From Halobacillus hunanensis (GTDB lineage Bacteria; Bacillota; Bacilli; Bacillales; Halobacillaceae), in the NCBI RefSeq assembly GCF_900166655.1, contig NZ_FVZB01000005.1:811001-875000 (forward strand): a DNA stretch of 64,000 nucleotides, given 5' to 3'. Under the pieces are notes generated by a model. That model did no database searches. It saw only the letters and a list, made by a program, of their open reading frames with translations, and was not told where the DNA came from. How positions within the stretch are numbered: the stretch's first letter is position 1; each line of letters begins with the position of its first letter. Made by a program: the position numbers and the translations under genes. Below are positions 16,809 through 24,045 of the stretch, in pieces.

Positions 16809-18380
16809 GTGGACCAAGCTCAGCTGATTGCACCAGAACAATATAACATCGTAATGGAAATGGAAAAGTATGCTAAAGATTATGATCGAAAAGCTTTATT
16901 ATGGCTGAATGAAACAGGCGACCGTGAAGAAATTACATATGACGGGTTAATAAAAAATGCGAACAAAATTGGAAACGCTTTCCTCGAAGCTGGTTTAAAA
17001 AAGGGAGATAAAGTGCTAGTCATGATCCCAAGGCTGATCTCTGCATATCAAGTATATGTTGCCGCCTTAAAAGTGGGCATCGTTGTCATTCCCAGCTCTG
17101 AAATGCTCCGTGCTAAGGATCTGACTTACCGAATCTCTCACGGAGAAGTCACAGCAGTTGTTAGTCACCATGCTTTTACTGATCAGTTTAATGAAGTGAA
17201 GGAAATGGGGCATGTGAAGGCATTTACTAGTGGTGGATCTAAAGAAGGCTGGTTAAGTCTTGATGACTTAATGGAGGAGCAATCTGATTCATTGGAAATG
17301 GCTGATACCCATAGAGATGACATGGCGTTCCTTTCATATACTTCTGGAACCACAGGAAATCCAAAAGGAGTCGTACATACCCACGGATGGGGATTCGCCC
17401 ATTTAAAGACGGCCGCCTATAAATGGTTGGCGATCGAGGATGGAGATACAGTATGGGCAACAGCAGGACCAGGCTGGCAAAAGTGGATCTGGAGTCCTTT
17501 TCTTTCCGTCTTAGGAACAGGGGCAAAGGGGCTTATTTATCAAGGTAAATTCGACCCGAAGACATATTTGGGTTTACTTGATCAACATCAAGTCAATGTC
17601 TTGTGCTGTACACCAACTGAATATCGATTAATGGCCAAAGTTGATAATTTACAGGAATACAGCCTCAAGCACTTACATAGTGCCGTTTCAGCCGGGGAAC
17701 CGCTAAATCGAGAAGTAATCGATACATTTAATCGTCACTTTGATGTAACGGTTCGTGATGGCTATGGCCAGACTGAAAATACATTACTTGTTGGGATTAT
17801 GAAGGATATGGAAGTTCGGCCTGGTTCCATGGGACGTCCTACACCTGGAAATCATGTGGATATCATCGATGAGGAAGGCGATCCGGTTGAGGCAGGTGAA
17901 GTTGGGGATATTGCTGTCCATTTAGATACTCCTGCTTTATTTAAGGAGTATTATAAGGACAATGAACGCACTAAGCTAGCGCAAAGGGGCAATTATTATG
18001 TAACCGGTGACCAAGCTAAAAAGGATGAAAAAGGATACTTTTGGTTTGAAGGAAGAAGCGATGATATTATTATCAGTTCCGGTTATACGATAGGACCATT
18101 TGAAGTAGAAGATGCGCTAGTCAAACATGCCGCCGTTCAGGAATGTGCCGTGGTTTCCAGTCCGGATGAAGTTCGTGGAAATGTGGTAAAAGCTTTTATA
18201 GTTCTGCAAGATGGATATGAAGGAACAGAATCGTTGATTAAAGAACTTCAGAATCACGTGAAAGAATTAACGGCTCCTTATAAGTATCCTAGAAAAATTG
18301 AGTTCATTACTGAGCTGCCAAAGACAACATCAGGTAAAATCAGACGAATTGAATTAAGAAAACAAGAGCAGCCCAATTGA
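16809..18380 (+). CDS. Acyl-CoA synthetase (MbcS-like)
   Basis: AMP-forming acyl-CoA ligase of 523 aa with a GTG start behind AAAGGAGG. The ATP loop YTSGTTGNPKG is near residue 178-188. GYGQTEN is the A5 motif, and TGDQAKKDEKGYFWFEGRSD contains A7-A8. The catalytic lysine is Lys510 in TTSGKIRR. The family activates short and medium-chain acids. Similarity to methylbutyryl-CoA synthetase (MbcS) suggests branched short-chain acids used to prime branched fatty acids, but acetate or medium-chain substrates are possible. It is a single-gene unit with an extended -10 (TGATATACT, 16752-16760). Confidence 0.85.
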   Translation: MDQAQLIAPEQYNIVMEMEKYAKDYDRKALLWLNETGDREEITYDGLIKNANKIGNAFLEAGLKKGDKVLVMIPRLISAYQVYVAALKVGIVVIPSSEMLRAKDLTYRISHGEVTAVVSHHAFTDQFNEVKEMGHVKAFTSGGSKEGWLSLDDLMEEQSDSLEMADTHRDDMAFLSYTSGTTGNPKGVVHTHGWGFAHLKTAAYKWLAIEDGDTVWATAGPGWQKWIWSPFLSVLGTGAKGLIYQGKFDPKTYLGLLDQHQVNVLCCTPTEYRLMAKVDNLQEYSLKHLHSAVSAGEPLNREVIDTFNRHFDVTVRDGYGQTENTLLVGIMKDMEVRPGSMGRPTPGNHVDIIDEEGDPVEAGEVGDIAVHLDTPALFKEYYKDNERTKLAQRGNYYVTGDQAKKDEKGYFWFEGRSDDIIISSGYTIGPFEVEDALVKHAAVQECAVVSSPDEVRGNVVKAFIVLQDGYEGTESLIKELQNHVKELTAPYKYPRKIEFITELPKTTSGKIRRIELRKQEQPN

Positions 18381-18411
18381 TTCGGGAAGGTTTAATAAAA
18401 GTACGGTAAAG

Positions 18412-18454
18412 GAGTAAAGACCTGAGATACATTTCTCAGGTCTTTACTCTTTTT
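18412..18454 (+). terminator. Terminator after the acyl-CoA synthetase
   Basis: Perfect 16-bp stem GAGTAAAGACCTGAGA / TCTCAGGTCTTTACTC (18412-18427 / 18434-18449) with loop TACATT and T5. Confidence 0.85.
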
Positions 18455-18609
18455 AGGGTGATTCGGATAGTGTCTTTATGAAAAAATGAAACGAAAGACA
18501 CGGGTTATTCGTATACCATACATGGTTAACAGTAATAGAAATGTAATGCACTTTTTGCTAATTCAATTACCTATTAGTTGAATGAGTGCGTAAAGACAGG
18601 GGTGTAAGG

Positions 18610-19035
18610 ATGCGAAAGAAAATAAATTATTCTATAATCGTGATAATTTTAGTCATAATTACTGTTATTTATGTAAATCATACATATTTTTTTAACCCAC
18701 TGGTCTTTAATCAAGATAAAATTACGCCGCATGCGTGGAGCGACTATCAACGTCCTTTGATTCTTAAATTATATCGGTTTGATGAAAAGAGAGAAATTTT
18801 CACCATCAAAAAAGAGGAAAAAATCCGGGAATATTTAAAGGCCTTAAAGAAAAGTGCTGAAATGGATCAGAAAGTAAGCGGCAGCGGAACACCAATTGGA
18901 GGGCTTACACTATCAACAGGAGATACTAAACTTCTTGATATTTTGTTTTATAATGATTATTGGGTGATACTGAAGCAGGACAGGTCCGCTTTTGAGATGA
19001 CAAATTCATTGAAACAGCTCTTTCAGAGTTACTAG
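18610..19035 (+). CDS. Membrane-anchored protein of unknown function
   Basis: A 141-aa protein with one N-terminal membrane segment (about residues 7-24, SIIVIILVIITVIYV) and a soluble domain, probably outside the cell. The start at 18610 follows AGGGGTGTAAGG; a longer in-frame GTG at 18586 lacks a ribosome site. I recognise no family. The ISIVP-like stretch TKLLDILFYNDYWVILKQDR near the C-terminus looks like a beta-rich fold. It is monocistronic. Confidence 0.6.
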   Translation: MRKKINYSIIVIILVIITVIYVNHTYFFNPLVFNQDKITPHAWSDYQRPLILKLYRFDEKREIFTIKKEEKIREYLKALKKSAEMDQKVSGSGTPIGGLTLSTGDTKLLDILFYNDYWVILKQDRSAFEMTNSLKQLFQSY

Positions 19036-19064
19036 GCAGGCGCTAAATATCAATGCGCCTGCCT
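19034..19064 (+). terminator. Hairpin after the anchored protein gene
   Basis: Perfect 10-bp stem AGGCAGGCGC / GCGCCTGCCT beginning inside the stop codon. The T-run is weak (GATTAATG), so it may be an mRNA 3' stabiliser rather than a strong terminator. Confidence 0.5.
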
Positions 19065-19140
19065 GATTAATGTACATGTTTTCAGGGAATCTGCTATACT
19101 TGTCGTTGTTAGAATTAGGTGTTTTGTGAGGTGAAATAAG

Positions 19141-19395
19141 GTGAGTAAGACGTTTACGCATATTTTTAATTCTATACTAGGTGCCCTCATCCTTATTGAG
19201 GGCGGCGTCTATATTTTTCTAAATACTAAAGATGGAAGCCTTCATTTACAAAGTATTGTCGTAACGGTGCTGTTATTATTGGCCTGGGCATTATCTTACC
19301 GGAAACAATTAACAAGTGAGGATTACAACAAGTGGCTTATTGTCACCATCATCATTATGATCCCGATAATTTTTCCTTGGCTATTCTTTATTTAA
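19141..19395 (+). CDS. Small membrane protein
   Basis: An 84-aa protein with a GTG start behind GAGGTGAAATAAG. Three hydrophobic segments (about 10-26, 38-52 and 66-82) are separated by short charged loops. No family is recognised. It faces another small membrane-protein gene on the opposite strand, 5 bp away. Confidence 0.6.
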   Translation: MSKTFTHIFNSILGALILIEGGVYIFLNTKDGSLHLQSIVVTVLLLLAWALSYRKQLTSEDYNKWLIVTIIIMIPIIFPWLFFI

Positions 19396-19400
19396 AAAAC

Positions 19401-19670
19401 TTAAACCAGCCAATAGCAAAGACCTGCTATTGAAATCAAGAGGCTTGAACTTAAGTATAAATAACCGAACAGACGATGTTTCTTTTCATCGCTATTTGTT
19501 TCGACTGTCCCAGCGAAAATGAGGAATAGGGTAATTAAGATGAGCAGAACAATTTCGACATTCTCCCATTCAGTTGGTTTGAACAACAGCCAACAAGCGG
19601 CAGGCCATGCTGTGTATGAGGGGATATACAAAGGTGAGAAGAACCTGTCCCAATTTTGGAATAAACTCAT
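19401..19670 (-). CDS. Small membrane protein
   Basis: An 89-aa protein with an excellent ribosome site (AAAGGAGG, 9 nt before the ATG), the reason this frame is preferred over the overlapping plus-strand ORF. Hydrophobic segments lie at about 17-30, 37-54 and 66-88. Function is unknown. Confidence 0.6.
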   Translation of the reverse strand: MSLFQNWDRFFSPLYIPSYTAWPAACWLLFKPTEWENVEIVLLILITLFLIFAGTVETNSDEKKHRLFGYLYLSSSLLISIAGLCYWLV

Positions 19671-19742
19671 CGCATCCAGCCTCCTTTCTTATGGTTTAGG
19701 CAGCGAATAAAAAATGGCTGTCGTGATAAACTAAGCGAGCAA

Positions 19743-19776
19743 AAAACGTAATCCTTGATGGGTTACGTTTTTTATT
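19743..19776. terminator. Bidirectional hairpin
   Basis: AAAACGTAA / TTACGTTTT flanked by an A-run on the left and T-run on the right, between the small membrane-protein genes and the BCCT gene. Confidence 0.6.
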
Positions 19777-19838
19777 ATTTGTTGTGACCCGTGTTTAAAT
19801 AAAGAATATCAACGATGTGAGAATCTTGTCGATTATTG

Positions 19839-19864
19839 TGTTAATCTTTTGGGGAAGAGGGTAT
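19839..19864 (+). promoter_or_regulatory. Sigma-B-type promoter of the BCCT gene
   Basis: TGTTAA (19839-19844), 14-bp spacer, perfect GGGTAT -10 (19859-19864). It gives a leader of about 145 nt to the GTG start. Osmolyte carrier genes in B. subtilis such as opuE and opuD have sigma-B promoters. Confidence 0.45.
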
Positions 19865-20016
19865 AACTATACCATACTGCTTCTAAAGTCATAGTCTTTA
19901 TTCCTTTTATTACTGGTTGTGCTCCCATCCTCTTGACACATTTTCTTCAAAGTTTTTCCTCTCTACAATATCACTATGGTGAAACGCAATGGTTTTACCG
20001 GGAAGGAAGATGCATT

Positions 20017-21648
20017 GTGAATATGAAATTGATTGATTGGCCTACGTTTATTGGTGCCCTTGTCTTACTCTTAGCAGTAACGGTACCACTTGTATTATTT
20101 CCAGAGGCCGGAAAGGAAATTGTTAATCAAGCCAACTCGTTTATGACAGGTACATTTGGAGTTCTGTATATTATTATGGGACTAGTCGTTTTTGCTTTCT
20201 TAATTTTTGTAGCTTTTAGTAAAAATGGACTCATTAAATTAGGCGATGAAGGTGAAAAACCTGAATTCGGCACGTTCTCATGGGCAGCTATGCTGTTTGC
20301 TGCTGGTATTGGTTCAAGTATATTGTATTGGGGTGTCATCGAATGGGCTTATTATTATCAGGGCCCGCCATACGGTCTTGCACCTGAATCAATGGAGGCT
20401 ATCCGGTGGTCCACAGCTTACGGCATATTCCACTGGGGACCTATCGCCTGGGCGATCTATACATTACCTGCTTTGCCGATTGCTTACTTCTATTATGTTA
20501 GAAAGAAACCTGTATTGAAAGTAAGTGAATCGGTCCGTCCGGTTTTAGGAAAATCAGTTGACGGACCATTGGGCAATCTTATTGATGTATTGTTTATGTT
20601 TGGTTTATTAGGCGGGGCAGGGACAACATTAGCACTAGGTGCCCCGATGATCGCTGAGGGCATCAGTGAATTAACTGGATTAGAAGTCACACTGGGTCTT
20701 CAAGCAGGGATCATGCTCATATGCACAGTGATTTTTGCCATTAGTTCTTATTCGGGTCTAAAACGAGGAATTAAGGTATTAAGTGATATCAATATTTGGC
20801 TCGCATTGTTCTTGCTTGCTTTTATTTTCATTTTTGGACCTACTCGATTTTTATCAGAAACAACCGTTAACTCAGTAGGGGTTATCTTGGATAATTTCTT
20901 CAGAATGGCAACCTGGATGGAGCCTTTTGGAAATCTAGACCAATTTGAAGAGACACGTTTCCCAGAATCATGGACAATTTTCTACTGGGCCTGGTGGCTT
21001 GTGTATGCACCGTTTGTCGGTTTATTTGTAGCTAGGATTTCAAGAGGCCGAACGATAAGGCAAATGATTCTAGGGACTATGATTTATGGAACCATCGGGT
21101 GTATTTTATTCTTCGGGATTATGGGGAATTTCGGTTTGTATCTGCAGCTGACAGGTCAGTTCGATGTCGTCGGTTTTATGGATGCAAATGGTGCTCCGGC
21201 AACGATTATTGAGGTCATTAATCAGCTTCCCTTAGCGAAGTTTATGGTATTGGTCTTTACAGTTCTTGCGATTATCTTCTTAGCAACAACCTTTGATTCC
21301 TCTTCCTATATTTTGGCTTCTGTTGTACAAAAAGAAGTTGAGGGAGAGCCGCTTCGCTGGAATCGACTATTTTGGGCTTTCGCGTTAAGTATTATGCCGT
21401 TAGTGCTGATGTTTTTAGGAGGACTAGATACTTTGCAGACGGCTAGTATTGTCGGAGGGTTCCCATTGATTTTTATCATGTTTCTGTTAGCTTGGTCATT
21501 TCTCAAAGCTTCGAATACAGATATTCGGGCCTCTGATGATTACGAACCTCCTACCATTCATATCAAGAGGTGGAAAAAACGCAACAAGAAGAAAAGACGT
21601 TCAGCTCTTGAAGTATTTGAAGAGAAAAATCGTGAAGATAATGAATAA
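20017..21648 (+). CDS. BCCT-family osmolyte transporter
   Basis: A 543-aa betaine-choline-carnitine transporter with about twelve membrane segments. The start is set at GTG 20017, behind GGGAAGGAAG; the longer frame to 19933 has no ribosome site. Signature stretches are SWAAMLFAAGIGSSILYWGV, GIFHWGPIAWAIYTLPALPI and GLLGGAGTTLALGAPMIAEG. The strongly basic C-terminal tail (KRWKKRNKKKRRS) is typical of osmosensing members. The likely role is Na+-coupled uptake of betaine or a relative under salt stress; the exact substrate is not determined. Confidence 0.87.
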   Translation: MNMKLIDWPTFIGALVLLLAVTVPLVLFPEAGKEIVNQANSFMTGTFGVLYIIMGLVVFAFLIFVAFSKNGLIKLGDEGEKPEFGTFSWAAMLFAAGIGSSILYWGVIEWAYYYQGPPYGLAPESMEAIRWSTAYGIFHWGPIAWAIYTLPALPIAYFYYVRKKPVLKVSESVRPVLGKSVDGPLGNLIDVLFMFGLLGGAGTTLALGAPMIAEGISELTGLEVTLGLQAGIMLICTVIFAISSYSGLKRGIKVLSDINIWLALFLLAFIFIFGPTRFLSETTVNSVGVILDNFFRMATWMEPFGNLDQFEETRFPESWTIFYWAWWLVYAPFVGLFVARISRGRTIRQMILGTMIYGTIGCILFFGIMGNFGLYLQLTGQFDVVGFMDANGAPATIIEVINQLPLAKFMVLVFTVLAIIFLATTFDSSSYILASVVQKEVEGEPLRWNRLFWAFALSIMPLVLMFLGGLDTLQTASIVGGFPLIFIMFLLAWSFLKASNTDIRASDDYEPPTIHIKRWKKRNKKKRRSALEVFEEKNREDNE

Positions 21649-21654
21649 CGCTGC

Positions 21655-21690
21655 GCAGACCTGTTTTTAAACGAGCAGGTCTGTTTGTTG
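21655..21690 (+). terminator. Terminator after the BCCT gene
   Basis: Stem CAGACCTG / CAGGTCTG (21656-21663 / 21676-21683) followed by TTTGTTGTTT. Confidence 0.6.
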
Positions 21691-21740
21691 TTTCAGAAAG
21701 AGTTTAGAGGGAAAATGAAAAAAATAAAGGGGGCGATTAT

Positions 21741-21965
21741 TTGCTGCTAAACAGTATAGGCCTTTTGATCGTAGGGGTTGCTGTGTTTATTTTGATCATA
21801 ATCGTAGCTTTGAAAATATTTATAAAAAAGAAACCGGTAGATAGTTCCTATACCCCTTTCGATTATATAACAGGCCAAACCGACAAAGAATTTCATGAGA
21901 ATGAGGAAATCACCGTTGAAGAAAATGAGGATAACGATAGAAAAGAAAAAGATATCCTAAAGTAA
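21741..21965 (+). CDS. Small membrane protein (DUF3951-like)
   Basis: A 74-aa protein with a TTG start, placed by AAAGGGGG 7 nt upstream. One membrane segment at about 5-28 is followed by a conserved-looking YTPFDYITGQTDKEFHE block (37-53) and an acidic tail. The block resembles DUF3951 proteins of Bacillaceae; function is unknown. Confidence 0.65.
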   Translation: MLLNSIGLLIVGVAVFILIIIVALKIFIKKKPVDSSYTPFDYITGQTDKEFHENEEITVEENEDNDRKEKDILK

Positions 21966-22005
21966 GAAGCCGCTGAGGCGATCCAGCAGCTTCTTACTTC
22001 ATTTT
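21960..22005 (+). terminator. Terminator after the DUF3951-like gene
   Basis: Stem AAGTAAGAAGC-C-GCTG / CAGC-A-GCTTCTTACTT (21960-21975 / 21984-21999) overlapping the stop codon, followed by CATTTTT. Confidence 0.75.
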
Positions 22006-22030
22006 TGAGGCACGTATAGTACTCATCTAA

Positions 22031-22132
22031 TTATACAATATAGATAAGGATATAAAGAATACTTGCTAAAATTGCGGAACCACTAATACCATAGATGAAA
22101 TCTGTAGAATTATATTCGGCTTGCTTTCTCAT
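22031..22132 (-). CDS. 33-residue membrane microprotein
   Basis: A 33-codon gene behind GAAAGGGG. The N-terminus is hydrophilic (MRKQAEYNSTDFIYG) and is followed by one membrane segment (SGSAILASILYILIYIV) to the end. The clean ribosome site and the polar-then-hydrophobic layout argue for a real protein. No family is recognised. Confidence 0.5.
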   Translation of the reverse strand: MRKQAEYNSTDFIYGISGSAILASILYILIYIV

Positions 22133-22468
22133 AATAGGAGCCCCTTTCTATAAATACAAAATCTTGTCTGCCTTGCTGTTACTTCATAAATCTACTGAAT
22201 AATTGCTGTACGAAAAGCATCGGCTTCAACTTCTTATACTTATTAGACGGATATAAATGGCAAAAGGTTTCATTTTTATGACAAAATATTTCATTTGTGT
22301 TACAAGACGCAATAATAACATGGAGTATATTTGTTTACTTGAAACCTCATTTAAAAAATGGCAACATTCCTTCTGCCAAACATGCATTTAGATTATATTG
22401 ATAAGGTTGCTGTAATCGCTTTAGTATTAAAGTATAGGAAACGAAGCAAAAGAGGGAGGAAACATACA
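22133..22468. other. Upstream region of mtlA
   Basis: About 335 bp between two divergent genes, A/T-rich. It must hold the mtlA promoter. The only site I can support is a cre-like box at 22411-22424. An in-frame extension of mtlA to 22358 lacks a ribosome site. Confidence 0.5.
22411..22424 (+). promoter_or_regulatory. cre-like site upstream of mtlA
   Basis: TGTAATCGCTTTAG matches 12 of 14 positions of the CcpA site TGWAANCGNTNWCA, 45 bp before mtlA. Mannitol operons are commonly under catabolite repression. Confidence 0.4.
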
Positions 22469-23923
22469 ATGTCTGAACAAAATAAACAGTCAGGGATAAG
22501 GGCGTTAGTGCAAAAGTTTGGCAGCTTCCTTAGCGGAATGATCATGCCAAATATTGCTGCCTTTATCGCCTGGGGGATTATTACAGCATTATTTATAGAG
22601 ACTGGCTGGGCGCCAAATGAGGATCTGGCCGCACTAGTTGACCCGATGATTAAATATTTATTGCCATTATTAATTGCTTTTACCGGCGGACGTATTATTC
22701 ACGGTTTACGCGGCGGCGTTGTTGGTGCCACTGCAGCTATGGGGGTCATTGTAGGAGCAGAGATTCCTATGTTTATGGGCGCCATGCTGATGGGACCAGT
22801 AGGTGGATATGCAATTAAATGGATTGACAAGCTTTTTGAAGGAAAAGTTAAGTCAGGTTTCGAAATGCTCGTTAACAACTTTAGTGCCGGGATTGCCGGA
22901 GCAATCTTAGCCATTATCGGCTTACAAATCATTGGACCGATTGTTACTGGAATTACCTTAGCTTTAGGTGCAGGTGTCGAAGTCATGATCAATGCGGGAC
23001 TTTTACCATTAGTCAATATATTTATTGAACCTGCAAAAGTTCTGTTTTTAAATAACGCTATTAATCATGGGATTTTGAGCCCGATTGCCGTAACGCAAAC
23101 AGAAGAATTAGGAAAGTCCATCTTATTCTTGTTGGAAACAAACCCTGGACCGGGACTTGGTGTTTTACTGGCTTTTTCCATATTCGGAAAAGGAATTTCC
23201 AAACAGTCCGCCCCAGGGGCAGCTATTATCCACTTCTTCGGGGGAATTCATGAAATTTATTTCCCTTATATTCTGTCCAAGCCGTCCTTAATTCTTGCGC
23301 TTATTGCAGGTGGTGTATCAGGGACAGCTACATTTGCTGCATTCGGAGTCGGACTTACTTCTACGGCATCGCCTGGCAGTATCATTGCCGTGCTGGCTCT
23401 AACTGCTAGAGGGGACTATATAGGAGTGATTGCTGGTGTACTTGTGGCCGCGGCTGTTACTTTTGTAGTCGCTGCCGTTATTCTGAAGTCTGGAAAAGAA
23501 GAACAGGACATTACAGCAGCTACCTCCAAAATGGAAGAAATGAAAGGTAAGAAAAGCAGTGTGGCTGATCAATTGACGGCAAATGAGCCGCAGGAAACGC
23601 CAAATGACGAGACTCAAGAGGTTCCTCAGATCAACCAGGGAGCTATTGATAAAGTCATATTCGCCTGTGATGCCGGTATGGGATCAAGTGCCATGGGTGC
23701 TTCGTTATTAAAAAATAAATTTAAAAAAGCTTCGATTGATATAAATGTAACGAATATGGCAATCAACGATCTTCCTTCAGATGTGGATATTGTCATTACC
23801 CATAAAGATTTAACAGAAAGAGCCAAACAGAAAGTTCCGAATGCACATCATATTTCTGTTGAAAACTTCTTAAATAGTCCGAAGTATGATGAATTGGTTG
23901 GTGAATTACAGGAAAGTGAATAA
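22469..23923 (+). CDS. mtlA: Mannitol PTS EIICB
   Basis: Membrane permease and phosphotransferase of the mannitol system, 484 aa from ATG 22469 behind GAGGGAGGAAAC. The EIIC domain spans about 1-340, with MIMPNIAAFIAWGIITALF near the N-terminus and GGIHEIYFPYIL as the substrate-loop signature. An acidic linker leads to EIIB, whose phosphorylated Cys400 lies in FACDAGMGSSAMGASLLKNK. Phosphate passes from MtlF to Cys400 and then to mannitol during uptake. It is the first gene of the mtl locus; EIIA is separate, as in other Bacillaceae. Confidence 0.95.
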   Translation: MSEQNKQSGIRALVQKFGSFLSGMIMPNIAAFIAWGIITALFIETGWAPNEDLAALVDPMIKYLLPLLIAFTGGRIIHGLRGGVVGATAAMGVIVGAEIPMFMGAMLMGPVGGYAIKWIDKLFEGKVKSGFEMLVNNFSAGIAGAILAIIGLQIIGPIVTGITLALGAGVEVMINAGLLPLVNIFIEPAKVLFLNNAINHGILSPIAVTQTEELGKSILFLLETNPGPGLGVLLAFSIFGKGISKQSAPGAAIIHFFGGIHEIYFPYILSKPSLILALIAGGVSGTATFAAFGVGLTSTASPGSIIAVLALTARGDYIGVIAGVLVAAAVTFVVAAVILKSGKEEQDITAATSKMEEMKGKKSSVADQLTANEPQETPNDETQEVPQINQGAIDKVIFACDAGMGSSAMGASLLKNKFKKASIDINVTNMAINDLPSDVDIVITHKDLTERAKQKVPNAHHISVENFLNSPKYDELVGELQESE

Positions 23924-23931
23924 ATGAATGT

Positions 23932-24010
23932 GGTTGGGACAAAGATATTTTCTCCGCTAAAACAGCACATCATCGTCTTTTGACTTAGGAGATTTAGTTA
24001 TGTCCCAACC
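23932..24010. repeat. Long hairpin between mtlA and mtlR
   Basis: GGTTGGGACA (23932-23941) and TGTCCCAACC (24001-24010) form a 10-bp perfect stem around a 59-nt arm with a further TCTCC / GGAGA pairing. It may act as a processing or partial termination site. A run of C/T rather than pure T follows. Confidence 0.6.
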
Positions 24011-24045
24011 TCTTTCTACTTTCTAAGGAAAGGGGGGGATAATTG

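Noticed and set aside
19519-19710. Plus-strand ORF opposite the small membrane protein at 19401-19670
   Set aside because: Weaker ribosome site and no membrane or domain pattern; the minus frame has AAAGGAGG.
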